From positions 496,001-560,000 of the forward strand of contig OZ253474.1 of assembly GCA_965261695.1 (NCBI GenBank): a stretch of DNA of 64,000 nt, in the 5' to 3' direction. Origin of the DNA: Bin5 sp965261695 (lineage in GTDB: Bacteria; Chloroflexota; Anaerolineae; Caldilineales; Caldilineaceae). Positions 26,980 through 35,781 of this stretch are shown one piece after another. A program made the translations under genes and the position numbers. The notes under the pieces are model-generated. The model searched no databases and had not been told where the DNA came from. It was given only the letters and a program-made list of their open reading frames with translations. The stretch's first letter is position 1. Every line of letters starts with the position of its first letter.

Positions 26980-27804
26980 GGGCTCGTTGACGTTTGTTGT
27001 GTTTGGTCAGGTCGGCGACAATAGAAGGATGTCTACCTATAAGATCGACAACGTTCAGTGGCAGAAACTTTACGCATTCTTGCAAAGTCAGCCGCGTGCC
27101 TATGCAGGGCAAGAGGAAACGTGTCGACGTTTGGTTGAGGCAGTTCACTGGATTCTGCACACCGGCGCCCAGTGGCGTGAACTGCCAGAGCATTTTGGCA
27201 AGTGGAACAGTGTCTTCAAGCGCTACGCACGCTGGGAAGAGAACGGAGTTTGGGCAGACATGTTCAAACAGTTCGCTCAAGACCCTGACATGGCAGCCGT
27301 CATGCCCGACAGTACTGCTGTGCGCGCCCATATGTGCGCTGCGGGCGGGTCCAAAAAAGGGGGCGCCAGCGCGAACAGAGCCTAGGGCGGAGCCGGGGTG
27401 GATTCAGCAGCAAGATCCAACTCCTCGTTGACGCTCTCGGCTTTCCCTTACGCTTCATTTTGACGGGCGGTGAACGTCATGACATCACCCAAGCTGAATC
27501 GTTGCTCGCTCCATTCCACTTTGACGCTGTCATTGCCGACAAAGGCTATGATTCTGACTCGCTTCGCATCCTGCTCGCAGCCCAACAGGTCGAGGTGGTC
27601 ATCCCTTCTCGCCGCCATCGCAAGCGACAACGCGACGATGACCAACTCCGCTACAAAGAGCGCAACATCGTCGAGCGTTTCATCAACAGAATCAAGTGGT
27701 ATCGACGCATTTTCACTCGCTATGAAAAGCTAGCACGACGTTACATGGCATTCTTGCATTTTGCCGCTACCCTGATTTGGCTTCGAAGAAATGTCAACGA
27801 ATCC
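26980..27804 (+). mobile_element. IS5-family insertion sequence (IS427-like), 825 bp, intact ends
   Basis: The left end GGGCTCGTTGACGTTTGTTG matches the inverted right end GGATTCGTTGACATTTCTTC at 15 of 20 positions. The dinucleotide TA flanks both ends (26978-26979 and 27805-27806), the target duplication expected of this group. Inside are two overlapping frames joined at an A6G5 slippery run (27353-27363). The stop codon of the second frame (27805-27807) is outside the element and is made by the TA duplication plus the next base. Confidence 0.88.
27029..27385 (+). CDS. IS5-family transposase, first frame (OrfA)
   Basis: A 118-residue product from the ATG at 27029. It contains the helical DUF4096-type N-terminal region of IS5 transposases: RRLVEAVHWILHTGAQWRELPEHFGKW, then RYARWEENGVW. 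The first catalytic aspartate lies in MPDSTAVRAH. The frame ends shortly after the AAAAAAGGGGG run at 27353-27363. A -1 shift there is expected to join it to the second frame and give the full DDE transposase. Confidence 0.88.
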   Translation: MSTYKIDNVQWQKLYAFLQSQPRAYAGQEETCRRLVEAVHWILHTGAQWRELPEHFGKWNSVFKRYARWEENGVWADMFKQFAQDPDMAAVMPDSTAVRAHMCAAGGSKKGGASANRA

Positions 27805-27807
27805 TAG
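27334..27807 (+). CDS. IS5-family transposase, second frame (OrfB)
   Basis: This frame overlaps the first one and is probably translated only by -1 frameshifting at the A6G5 run; the GTG at 27334 is a formal start. It carries GGFSSKIQLLVDALGFPLRF, the second catalytic aspartate in VIADKGYDSDSL and the glutamate in YKERNIVERFINRIKWYRR. The catalytic triad is thus complete across the two frames. The protein ends NVNES, its stop codon being supplied by the flanking target duplication. The element looks recently active. Confidence 0.87.
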   Translation: MRCGRVQKRGRQREQSLGRSRGGFSSKIQLLVDALGFPLRFILTGGERHDITQAESLLAPFHFDAVIADKGYDSDSLRILLAAQQVEVVIPSRRHRKRQRDDDQLRYKERNIVERFINRIKWYRRIFTRYEKLARRYMAFLHFAATLIWLRRNVNES

Positions 27808-28135
27808 TTTCATTCCTGACTCGCGTCAGCGATTGGTCCTGTTTTAGCGACAGGTCAGGGGAACAATATCCGATTGCTTCCTGTCTGAGTATGAAGAAGC
27901 TGCACAAAAGGGCATCAGGCGGCTATTTGAGCTAGGAGCGCAGTTGTACGCCTCCCTCCCCACATGGCGTCGGGCGTGTTGCTTGGGGGCAGACGAGACG
28001 CCGGGAGCGTTCCGGGGATCGTCGGCGTGCAGACCTTGCAAAGCTTCTTGTCTTAAGGCGGAAGTCGCTTTCGTGCGCAAGTCCCGATGCCAGACACTCA
28101 GGCCAGACACCAGTGACGATTGGAAATCTTCCACC
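27808..28135. other. 328-base gap before ino1
   Basis: No gene is recognised. A small inverted repeat (CCTGT...ACAGG) lies near 27836-27854. The ino1 start has only a weak ribosome-binding sequence (TGGAAA), and an upstream in-frame extension of 64 codons lacks family similarity. Confidence 0.4.
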
Positions 28136-29197
28136 ATGTCCGACGAAATAAGGCTTGCCCTGGTAGGTGTTGGCAATTGCGCCAGCGCGCTGGTGCAAGG
28201 GTTGCATTACTACGCGCAGAGCGGCGAAACCGTCGGGCTGATGCACCGGGATTTGGGCGGCTATGATGTAACCGACATCAAGCCGGTCGTCGCTTTCGAC
28301 GTCAACGCCAGCAAGGTAGGACATGACCTGGCTGATGCCATCTTTGCGCCGCCCAACAACGCCTACCGCGTGCCCGGCATTGAGTTGCCGAAGAGCGGCG
28401 TCGAGGTCACGATGGGGCCGGTTGCGGACGGCGCGCCGCCTCATCTTGCCCGGCACATGGAGATTGGGGGGCACGAATCTAAAGATATCGCAACCGCGCT
28501 CAGAGATGCGGGCGCGCAGGTGATGTTGAACATGCTGCCGACCGGCTCGGCCAGAGCGGCTCGCCTTTATGCGGAGGCCGCGCTGGAGGCGGGCGTCGCG
28601 TTCATCAACGGAATGCCTGAACTAATCGTGTGCGATGAGTCCTTTGCGCAGGCGGCGGAAGAACGCGATTTGCCCCTGGTCGGGGATGACGTCAAGAGCC
28701 AGTTGGGCGGCACGATCCTGCACCGGGCGATGGTCGAAACGATGCTGGCGCGCGGGATCCACATCAATAAGACGTATCAGCTCAACTACGCCGGAAACAC
28801 CGATTTCGACAATCTCGTCCACCGCGGCGAGAGCAAGGAGAAGACAAAACGGGGGGCTGTGGAAGCCCTCATCCCCTACGAGGCAAATGTTTCGGCCGCC
28901 TTTGCCCATGTGCCGAACATGGAAGACCGGAAGACAGCCCGATTCTACTTTGAACTGGCGAATTTCAGCAATGCGCCGATTATTCTCGACGCCAAGTTAG
29001 AGGTGGAGGACAGCGCCAATTTCGCCGGGGTTGCCGTTGATGCGATTCGCTGCTGCCGCATCGCGCTGGACCGGGGCACGGGCGGCGTGCTGACAAGCGC
29101 GTCGGCGTACTTCTGCAAACATCCGCCGCAACAGATAGCCGACGAGCAAGCCGTCAGAATGCTGGACGAGTTCATCAAGGGCAATCGCCCCAAATAG
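28136..29197 (+). CDS. ino1: Myo-inositol-1-phosphate (1L) synthase
   Basis: A 353-residue enzyme of the short Ino1 type found in actinobacteria and archaea. It converts glucose 6-phosphate to inositol 3-phosphate with bound NAD. Visible signatures: the Rossmann opening LALVGVGNCASALVQG, the central GDDVKSQLGGTILHR, then TYQLNYAGNTDFDNLVHRGE with following KEKTKRGAVEAL, and LDAKLEVEDSANFAGVAVDA. The end (GGVLTSASAYFCKHPPQQI) is also typical. All key lysines and the D-D-x-K-S segment are kept. It is the first gene of the plus-strand block and is followed by a PfkB kinase. Whether it makes inositol for cell components or serves a pathway for an imported sugar is unclear. Confidence 0.92.
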   Translation: MSDEIRLALVGVGNCASALVQGLHYYAQSGETVGLMHRDLGGYDVTDIKPVVAFDVNASKVGHDLADAIFAPPNNAYRVPGIELPKSGVEVTMGPVADGAPPHLARHMEIGGHESKDIATALRDAGAQVMLNMLPTGSARAARLYAEAALEAGVAFINGMPELIVCDESFAQAAEERDLPLVGDDVKSQLGGTILHRAMVETMLARGIHINKTYQLNYAGNTDFDNLVHRGESKEKTKRGAVEALIPYEANVSAAFAHVPNMEDRKTARFYFELANFSNAPIILDAKLEVEDSANFAGVAVDAIRCCRIALDRGTGGVLTSASAYFCKHPPQQIADEQAVRMLDEFIKGNRPK

Positions 29198-29245
29198 TGC
29201 GATTGAGCGGAGTTCACTCTCTCCACAAGGTGAGGGGCAGGACGA

Positions 29246-30247
29246 ATGGAACCCAGTCGAGGTTCAGAAGGCACGCAGCCTGAAATCGTCTTGATCGGCC
29301 ATATCGTCAAGGAGATGATCCACTTTCCGGATCGGACGCTTGGTCCTGTGCTGGGAAGTCCGGTCGCGTATGGGTCGGTCGTGGCCGGGCGGCTGGGCGA
29401 GCGGGTCGGCATCGTCACCACGATTGGGGAGGATATGCCGGAAGGGTTGTTGAAGCCATTCAGCGATGCGCAAGTGGATACGCGCGGTCTGCTGGTGAAG
29501 GCAGGCAACTGCACGACGGCCACGCAACTGATTTACGAAGCGTCGGGCGAGAAGGAGATACGCTACCCGCAGAAGGCGCCGCCCATCCGCTTTGAAGACA
29601 TTCCGCCCACCTACCACGAGGCCTCAATTTTTTACATCGCCACGATGGACCATGACGTGCCGCCGGACACGATCCGCCGCTTGCGCGCGCTCGACGCGAC
29701 GCTGGCAATCGACCTGGGCGGCTACGGCGGCGCGCATTCACGCGCCCATCCCAACGAGGCTGAACGGAAGAACCCGGCGCGGCTGCGCGAGCTGCTTTCC
29801 TGTTTCGATATCGTGCGGGCCAGTGTTGAAGATTGCGGCCATCTGTTCGGGGCAAGTTCGCTGGCGTCCGACGCGGGCGAGGAGGAGACGGTGCGCCGCT
29901 TCGTTGACTGGGGAGCTACGGTCGGGCTGTTGACGCTCGGGGAACGGGGCTGTATCGTCGCGACGGCTGAGAAAGTGGTACGCGTACCGGCCCTTGGCGG
30001 CGAGGTCATCGACACGACCGGCGCCGGAGACGCGTTCTCGACCGTCTTCCTGACCGGGTACATGCGTACCGGCGACGTGGAATGGGCGGCCAGATTGGGC
30101 GCGGCCGCGGTCATACACATCATCGAACGGACGGGGGGCGTACACGCTGCACGCATGCCAACCAGGGGGGAGGTCGAGAAAAAACTGCAAACGCCGGTGA
30201 CTGGAAGTTTACAAACAATTAATTCTCATTCAGGAGGAAACAGATGA
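29246..30247 (+). CDS. PfkB-family carbohydrate kinase
   Basis: A 333-residue ribokinase-superfamily enzyme that phosphorylates a sugar or cyclitol with ATP. The C-terminal signature DTTGAGDAFSTVFLTGYM carries the catalytic base D262 and anion hole. The N-terminal half has GSPVAYGSVVAGRLGERVGIV, and LGGYGGAHSRAHP replaces the more usual central sequence. Its TGA overlaps the next ATG (ATGA at 30244), so it is coupled to a sugar-binding lipoprotein. With ino1 48 bases upstream, an inositol-type substrate is tempting, but the substrate residues do not prove it. Confidence 0.9.
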   Translation: MEPSRGSEGTQPEIVLIGHIVKEMIHFPDRTLGPVLGSPVAYGSVVAGRLGERVGIVTTIGEDMPEGLLKPFSDAQVDTRGLLVKAGNCTTATQLIYEASGEKEIRYPQKAPPIRFEDIPPTYHEASIFYIATMDHDVPPDTIRRLRALDATLAIDLGGYGGAHSRAHPNEAERKNPARLRELLSCFDIVRASVEDCGHLFGASSLASDAGEEETVRRFVDWGATVGLLTLGERGCIVATAEKVVRVPALGGEVIDTTGAGDAFSTVFLTGYMRTGDVEWAARLGAAAVIHIIERTGGVHAARMPTRGEVEKKLQTPVTGSLQTINSHSGGNR

Positions 30248-31617
30248 AAGCTCGAAAGCCCAGTATATTGTTCGCCCTGCTTGTTCTTGTCGCGCTGTTG
30301 GTAGCGGCCTGTGTCGCGCCGGCGCCCATGACATCGGACATGGCGGGGGCGGACGACGAACAGCCGGTCGATCTGTCGATGTGGTACTTCAACTGGCCGG
30401 CCGGCTACGAGTATCAGGCCGAGCGCGTACGCCTCTACATGAACGATAACCCCAACGTAACGATCGACTTCGACCACAGCATTCCGCCGGTGGGTGAAGG
30501 TGGATTCGAGGACAAGGTGACCAGCGCGCTTGCGACCGGCACCGCGCCCGACATTTTCGCCGTCATCAATCCCCAGGCGATCAAACTGATCAACAAGGGG
30601 CAGTTGGCGCCGGTGGACGATGAAGCTGTTGACGCGCTGGGATTCGATTCGGTCGAGGCGCTCAAGTCCAGCCGCCTGCCGGGGGCGTTCGACTCGTGGT
30701 CGTCGGCCGACGGCACGCCTTACGGCTACCACTGGGAGTTGAGCTGGCTCGTGCTCTATTGCAATGACCAGCACTTCCGCGATGCCGGTGTCGACCCGGA
30801 TGCGGTCACGCTGGAGACGTGGGACGACTTCATCGCCGTGGGCAAGCAGGTGATAGAAGGCAACCCCGACTTCTACCTTGACGACGACGGCAACTTCAAG
30901 CGGAACTTCATCAAACTGCCGATGTATTTCGACGATACCTGGTCGATGCAGGTGTTGACGACGTTCCTGGCCCAGACCGGCGGCAGCGTCCTGAACGCCG
31001 ACCGCACCAAGACGATGATCAACGAACCGGCCGGCGTTGAGGCGGTCGAGTGGATGATGCGCGTCAGCCACGAGTTGGGCGACCCCAACGTCGGCCCGGT
31101 GATCCCCGGCGAGGTCCACGCGGCGTTCGGTTCGGGAGAGATGACCTGCGACTTGGCCGGTCCGTGGATGTATGAGGCATTCCTGGTGGCGACCGAGAGT
31201 CCGGTGCTTGAGAGCGGTTATCACGCGTACGGTATGCCGTCGATTGAGGCGGGCAAGCCGGGCAACGTCTTCTGGGGCTGGGCGTGGGTGGTGAACGCGG
31301 CCTCGCCGAACAAGAAGGCCGCGTGGGAGTTCCTGCGCTTCCTGGAAGCAGACCCGCAAGGACAGGCCGCCGCATCGGGCATCTGGCAGCCGTTGCCGGA
31401 TATTGAGAAGGGATCCGGCGCGGGGCGAGTTCCCAACGCTGACCTGGTTGCTGCCGCGGCCGCTGGCGGCCAAGCGATCTTCATAACCGAGCACTACGCC
31501 GAGGCAGCCCGCGTCCTGCGGGGCAAGATCGAGGCGATGGCGTTCGAGGGCGCCGACGTGCAGGCGAGCCTCGACGAGGCGGCAGAAGAGATCGATCCGG
31601 TTCTGGACGGCAATTAG
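30244..31617 (+). CDS. Sugar ABC transporter solute-binding lipoprotein (family 1)
   Basis: A 457-residue protein behind a strong AGGAGGAAACAG site. Unlike most binding proteins here it has a Sec-type signal without twin arginines, ending at C23 (LLVAAC). The mature part shows VDLSMWYFNWPAGYEYQAER, ATGTAPDIFAVINPQ, GTPYGYHWELSWLVLYCND and SPNKKAAWEFLRFLEADPQG, all family-1 features. It forms one transporter with the permeases at 31696 and 32613. Translational coupling to the kinase suggests that the imported compound is phosphorylated by it. Confidence 0.92.
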   Translation: MKARKPSILFALLVLVALLVAACVAPAPMTSDMAGADDEQPVDLSMWYFNWPAGYEYQAERVRLYMNDNPNVTIDFDHSIPPVGEGGFEDKVTSALATGTAPDIFAVINPQAIKLINKGQLAPVDDEAVDALGFDSVEALKSSRLPGAFDSWSSADGTPYGYHWELSWLVLYCNDQHFRDAGVDPDAVTLETWDDFIAVGKQVIEGNPDFYLDDDGNFKRNFIKLPMYFDDTWSMQVLTTFLAQTGGSVLNADRTKTMINEPAGVEAVEWMMRVSHELGDPNVGPVIPGEVHAAFGSGEMTCDLAGPWMYEAFLVATESPVLESGYHAYGMPSIEAGKPGNVFWGWAWVVNAASPNKKAAWEFLRFLEADPQGQAAASGIWQPLPDIEKGSGAGRVPNADLVAAAAAGGQAIFITEHYAEAARVLRGKIEAMAFEGADVQASLDEAAEEIDPVLDGN

Positions 31618-31631
31618 AACTAGAGTGAGTT

Positions 31632-31674
31632 GTGGATAGTGGAAAGCGCTCTAACGAGCCGCTTTCCACTATCC
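31632..31674. repeat. Heptamer-repeat hairpin between binding protein and permease
   Basis: GGATAGTGGAAAGCG (31634-31648) is exactly complementary to 31660-31674, with an 11-base loop that can pair further through GCTC and GAGC. The left arm contains two 7-bp units, GTGGATA GTGGAAA (31632-31645). It may reduce transcription or stabilise the mRNA upstream of it. A 16-base piece, CCTCTAGCCACTGGGG, follows at 31680-31695 and recurs with one change at 46346-46361, also just before a permease gene. Confidence 0.75.
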
Positions 31675-31695
31675 TCTGACCTCTAGCCACTGGGG

Positions 31696-32616
31696 TTGAG
31701 CGCTGTGGGCATCTTGAATTTGCTGCTGTTTGTCAGGCTCAGGTCGGCCAACTTGCGTTATCATACGCGCATGAAGGTGGTCGGCTTTCTTTTCACTCTC
31801 CCAGTGCTGGTCTTCTTTCTTGTTTTCAACATCTACCCGATCCTCAGCGCCATCGTCATCAGCTTTCATGAGTTCGACCTCTTCGGCCCCATGACCTGGG
31901 TGGGGCTGGAGAACTATCAGAATCTGCCGGGCAACAAGAACTTCTGGTCCGCGATGCGCGTGACGCTCAGCTTCACTCTTTTCTTTGGCCCGCCGGCGTG
32001 GGTAATTGGCTTCATTTTTGCCTCGCTGATCAAGGAAAAGCTGATGGGCCGCTTCTTTTTCCGCTCGGTCTTTTTCGCGCCGACGATCCTGTCGGCGGTG
32101 GCGATGGCGACTGCGTGGTCGCTGCTGCTGCGCCAGAATGGGCCGCTCAACGCGATCCTGGGGCTGTCGGTGTCCTGGTTGACCAAGCAGAACAGCGCGC
32201 TGTGGGGCATCGTGATCATGTCGGTCTGGCAGGGCGTGGGCTGGTTCATGGTGGTCTTTCTGGCCGGACTCCAATCGATTCCCCAGACATTTTATGAGGC
32301 GGCCGCGATCGATGGCGCCGGGCGCTGGCCGCTAATGCGGCACATCACGCTGCCGATGCTGAGGCCGATCTTCGCCTTCGTTGTGATCCATACGATCATC
32401 GCAGGCATGAAGGTGTTTACGCCGATGTTCATCATGACGGGCGGCGGACCGAACAACGCCACGCGTTCGATGGCGATGCTGATCTACCACGAGGGCTTGC
32501 GCGATCTGCGCATGGGCCGCGCCAGCGCCATTTCGATGGTCGGTTTCGTCCTGATCATTGTTCTGACAGTCGTCCAGTTGCGCCTGTTCCGGGTGCATGA
32601 GGGGATCGAAGAATGA
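31696..32616 (+). CDS. Carbohydrate ABC transporter permease, MalF type
   Basis: A 306-residue permease. The start is uncertain: TTG at 31696 follows GGGG, GTG at 31705 is possible, and the first ATG is at 31771, just before helix one (FLFTLPVLVFFLVFNIYPIL). The EAA loop is YEAAAIDGAGRWPLMRHITL and MTGGGPNNATRSMAMLIYHE follows. Its TGA overlaps the ATG of the MalG gene (ATGA at 32613). It belongs to the transporter started by the binding protein at 30244. Confidence 0.9.
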   Translation: MSAVGILNLLLFVRLRSANLRYHTRMKVVGFLFTLPVLVFFLVFNIYPILSAIVISFHEFDLFGPMTWVGLENYQNLPGNKNFWSAMRVTLSFTLFFGPPAWVIGFIFASLIKEKLMGRFFFRSVFFAPTILSAVAMATAWSLLLRQNGPLNAILGLSVSWLTKQNSALWGIVIMSVWQGVGWFMVVFLAGLQSIPQTFYEAAAIDGAGRWPLMRHITLPMLRPIFAFVVIHTIIAGMKVFTPMFIMTGGGPNNATRSMAMLIYHEGLRDLRMGRASAISMVGFVLIIVLTVVQLRLFRVHEGIEE

Positions 32617-33440
32617 GCGGGCGCCTCGATCTCTTCAAGGCGGGGCGTTTTGCGCTCTTGTGCATCTTTGCCGCCATCATGCTGTTCCCGGTGGTGTGGA
32701 TCGTCTCCGGCTCGCTCAAGCCTTTGGAGCAGGTGTTCGCGATACCGGTGAAGTGGATACCGGACCCGATCCAGTGGCGAAACTATCCAGAGGCGTGGAC
32801 ATCCGAGAACTTCACCCGCAATCTGATCAACAGCCTGATCGTGCTGTTTGCGCAGGTCGGGATCCAAGTCTTATTCTCGTCGTTGGCCGGTTACGGCTTT
32901 GCCAAGCACAATTTTCCCGGCAAGGAGATCATGTTTGTCATCATCCTGGGCATGTCGCTGCTGCCGCTCCAGATCATCATGATCCCGCTGTTCGTGATCG
33001 TCAAGCAGCTTGGTTGGATCAACACATATCAGGGCCTAATTTTGCCGATTTCGGTCAACGCGTTCGCGGTCTTTTTCATGCGCCAGTTCATCACTTCGAT
33101 CCCGTCCGAGTATATCGACGCGGCGCGGGTCGACGGTGCGGGAGAACTGAACATCTTCTTCCAAATTGTGGCGCCGATGGTGAAACCGGCGCTGGTTACC
33201 CTGGCGGTGTTGGCCGCGCTGGCGAGTTGGGATGAATTCCTGTGGCCGCTCATTGTGATCAGCGACCAGGATCTGGCAACCCTGCCGCTGGGCATCTCCT
33301 ATCTCAAGTCGTTGTACCAGGCGCCGGCGCACTGGCTGTTAGCAGTATCAGTGGTGATGGCCACGCCACTGCTGCTGATTTTTCTTGTGGCCCAGCAGCG
33401 CATTATCGAGAGCGCCGCGCAGACAGGCATCAAGGGTTAG
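32613..33440 (+). CDS. Carbohydrate ABC transporter permease, MalG type
   Basis: A 275-residue permease coupled by a four-base overlap to the MalF gene. Helix one is FALLCIFAAIMLFPVVWIV, followed by SGSLKPLEQVFAIPVKWIPD. The EAA loop reads IDAARVDGAGELNIFFQIVA, and the C-terminus is RIIESAAQTGIKG. A Gfo/Idh/MocA dehydrogenase gene begins 18 bases downstream, so the transporter and the first catabolic enzyme are in one operon. Confidence 0.92.
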   Translation: MSGRLDLFKAGRFALLCIFAAIMLFPVVWIVSGSLKPLEQVFAIPVKWIPDPIQWRNYPEAWTSENFTRNLINSLIVLFAQVGIQVLFSSLAGYGFAKHNFPGKEIMFVIILGMSLLPLQIIMIPLFVIVKQLGWINTYQGLILPISVNAFAVFFMRQFITSIPSEYIDAARVDGAGELNIFFQIVAPMVKPALVTLAVLAALASWDEFLWPLIVISDQDLATLPLGISYLKSLYQAPAHWLLAVSVVMATPLLLIFLVAQQRIIESAAQTGIKG

Positions 33441-33458
33441 CCGCCCGAGGGAGGCGTC

Positions 33459-34640
33459 GTGCTAAAAGTTGGGTTCATCGGCCTGGGAAATGTCAGCAGC
33501 GAACACGTGCTGGGATACCTGGACTCGGAAGAGGCGCAGATCGTCGCGGTCTGCGATATCGATGAGGACGCAGGCAAACGCTGGCTGGAGAGGTGGGATC
33601 AGCCGCAGGCAACGCTCTACCAGGATCACGCAGCGATGCTGGAGAAGGAGACACTCGACATTGTAGAGATACTGACGCCGCATCATCTGCACTGTCCGCT
33701 TGCTATCAGTTGCGCCGAGGCCGGAGTGAAGGGCGTGAGCTTACAGAAACCGATGGCGCCGCGGCTGCACGAGTGCGATCAGATTATAGACAGTTGCAAG
33801 CGCAATAGCGTCAAGTTGCGGGTCTATGAGAACTTTCTGTTCTACCCGGTCTACGAGTATGCCATGTCTCTGCTCTGTCAGGACGCGATTGGCGAGCCGA
33901 TTTCAATTCGAGTCAATACGATGGGCGGTGTCAGGGAGGGCGCGCCATGGCCGATTTTCTGGGATCCGAACAGTTGGCGCATGGACCTGGAGAGATCAGG
34001 CGTCGGCCCGCTGGTGGGTGACGATGGGTTCCACAAATTTGCGCTGGCGCGCTGGTTCATGGAGCGCGAGTACGAGAAAGTCGGCGCGTGGATTGACGCC
34101 GACACGCCACTGGACGCGCCAGCCATGATCCGGGCACGCTTCAAGAGCGACGCGGGCGATCACAAATACGCGCAGATCGATTTCTCATTTTCGCCCCGAA
34201 TGGCGCTGCCGTGCGACTTCTGGCTAGACGACTTTGTCGAGATAGTCGGCGAAAAGGGCGTCATGTGGATCAATCAGTGCACCGGCGGCAAAGATCGCCA
34301 CTACTTCAAAGCTCTGGAGATGTCCGGCAGCCCTGCCTTCCCACCGATTGCGGTCTTTGCCGATGGCAGGGTAACGACATACATGGATGACATTCCCCCG
34401 GAGAGCCGCAGTTGGTCATCATCGTTTATCAACTGCACGCGCAATTTCCTACAGGTCGTGCAAAACGGAAGCAGGCCGGTTCTCACGGGTGAGGAAGGGA
34501 AGGAGATCACCCGCTGCGTCATGGCCGCCTACGTTTCGGCGCAGGAGCAGCGCGATGTCTACCTGGATGAGATCACGACTGAGGCCGAACAGAATCGGGA
34601 GTTCGAGATCAGGACCAACTTCTGCAACATCGAGGGATGA
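33459..34640 (+). CDS. Gfo/Idh/MocA-family oxidoreductase
   Basis: A 393-residue NAD(P)-dependent dehydrogenase with a GTG start behind GAGGGAGGCGTC. The Rossmann motif is GFIGLGNVSSEHVLGYL, followed by VAVCDIDEDAGKRW. The catalytic lysine lies in VSLQKPMAPRL, where the usual E-K-P is Q-K-P. The C-terminal beta-sheet domain includes GDDGFHKFALARWFME, with the histidine expected near the substrate. Enzymes of this family oxidise inositols, glucosides or other sugars. Placed after a sugar transporter, PfkB kinase and ino1, it is a good candidate for the first oxidation step. Confidence 0.9.
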   Translation: MLKVGFIGLGNVSSEHVLGYLDSEEAQIVAVCDIDEDAGKRWLERWDQPQATLYQDHAAMLEKETLDIVEILTPHHLHCPLAISCAEAGVKGVSLQKPMAPRLHECDQIIDSCKRNSVKLRVYENFLFYPVYEYAMSLLCQDAIGEPISIRVNTMGGVREGAPWPIFWDPNSWRMDLERSGVGPLVGDDGFHKFALARWFMEREYEKVGAWIDADTPLDAPAMIRARFKSDAGDHKYAQIDFSFSPRMALPCDFWLDDFVEIVGEKGVMWINQCTGGKDRHYFKALEMSGSPAFPPIAVFADGRVTTYMDDIPPESRSWSSSFINCTRNFLQVVQNGSRPVLTGEEGKEITRCVMAAYVSAQEQRDVYLDEITTEAEQNREFEIRTNFCNIEG

Positions 34641-34645
34641 GAAGT

Positions 34646-34680
34646 GAGGAGCGAGATGCGTTGCTCTGTGCTCGCTCCTC
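34646..34680. repeat. Inverted heptamer-like repeat in the spacer
   Basis: GAGGAGCGAG (34646-34655) pairs exactly with CTCGCTCCTC (34671-34680), and a further CGCTCCTCGCACTC copy follows up to 34700. The units resemble the seven-base YCACTCC/GGAGTGR type seen at 39223-39257. It fills the spacer between the Gfo/Idh gene and the lyase gene. Confidence 0.65.
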
Positions 34681-34716
34681 TTCAACCGCTCCTCGCACTC
34701 TAAGGAGGGACCCAAA

Positions 34717-35607
34717 ATCAAAGGCCCTGCGCAACTGCAACAGTTGATCGACAACGGTGAAATGGCGGTCGCCATTGGCGCGCACGATGCTTTCTCGGCG
34801 GTTTTGGTGGAGCGAGCGGGCTTCAACGCGGTCTACATCGGCAGTTTCGCGACCGAGGCGACTTTTCTCGGCCAGCCCGATCTGGCGTTGATGCCCAAGA
34901 CCGAGAGGCTGATGATTGCCCGCAACATCGTCAAGGCGGTCAACGTGCCGGTTATCGCCGACATGGAGGAGGGTTACGGCAACGCCATCAGCATGATGGA
35001 CGCGGTGCGGGATTTTGAGGCGGTCGGACTGGCCGGGGTCCACATCGATGACCAGGCGTTGCCTTCAAAGTGCCCGTTTTTGGCCGGCATTCCGCGCAGC
35101 GAGTTGATCAGCGTGGAGGAGATGTGCGGCAAGATACGGGCTGCGCTCGATGCTCGCTACGACCCGAACTTCAAGATCATCGTGCGCTCGGATATAATAG
35201 CGACAACACACTTGGACACCTACTACCGCGAACAGATGATCGACGATGTTGTCAGCCGCAGCAACGCCTATGCGGAGGCAGGCGCCGACGCCATTTTCGT
35301 GATGGCGCTGACCGTCGAGGAATTGGAGTACTTTGCCGACAGGATCAGGGCTCCGCTTGTGGGCATCTTTGCCACGATCGAACCGATCGCCATCAACGAG
35401 TTCGAGAAGGCCGGTTGCCAGATGGTGATCGGCTCGCTGGTGTCGCTCTATATGGCGGGGCGCGGACTGGTGGACGGGTTGAAGGCACTCAAGGAGACCG
35501 GCGATTGGAATGCGGTACAGGACAAGATGATCAACGACGAGGAGTTTTTCGATATCGTCGGACTGGAGAAGTACGGAGACCTCTGGCGCCGCTACAAGAT
35601 TCCGTGA
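34717..35607 (+). CDS. Isocitrate lyase / PEP mutase family protein, possible AUC start
   Basis: About 296 residues if started at the ATC at 34717, eight bases after AGGAGG (34703-34708); no ATG or GTG is near that site. The first standard start is the TTG at 34744, with no Shine-Dalgarno sequence. Homology includes the residues before the TTG (GPAQLQQLIDNGEMAVAIGAHD). The barrel has IADMEEGYGNAISMMDAV, the metal-binding loop (family form ADxDTGYGN), and DDQALPSKCPFLAG. In the latter loop the cysteine of the C-C lyases is kept (PEP mutases lack it) but the usual K-K-C-G-H is altered. It is probably a carbon-carbon lyase acting on a 2-oxo or hydroxy acid product of the neighbouring enzymes. 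Confidence 0.85.
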   Translation: MKGPAQLQQLIDNGEMAVAIGAHDAFSAVLVERAGFNAVYIGSFATEATFLGQPDLALMPKTERLMIARNIVKAVNVPVIADMEEGYGNAISMMDAVRDFEAVGLAGVHIDDQALPSKCPFLAGIPRSELISVEEMCGKIRAALDARYDPNFKIIVRSDIIATTHLDTYYREQMIDDVVSRSNAYAEAGADAIFVMALTVEELEYFADRIRAPLVGIFATIEPIAINEFEKAGCQMVIGSLVSLYMAGRGLVDGLKALKETGDWNAVQDKMINDEEFFDIVGLEKYGDLWRRYKIP

Positions 35608-35614
35608 ATTCGCG

Positions 35615-35646
35615 GTGACCAGAGTTCCCCAAGGTCACTGGTCACG
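35615..35646. repeat. Heptamer-repeat hairpin after the lyase gene
   Basis: GTGACCAG (35615-35622) pairs with CTGGTCAC (35638-35645). The right side consists of two seven-base units, GGTCACT GGTCACG (35633-35646). Confidence 0.7.
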
Positions 35647-35781
35647 GGCTATTCGAAAGGAGGTGGACAAGGGCAACTCAGGTGTGTTCGATCGTCGGTC
35701 CCGTTGGGTTAGACAGGCTATCCCACCGGGTCAGACGTGATCGGTCAAAGGAACCACATACACCGTACAAGGAGAAATCTT

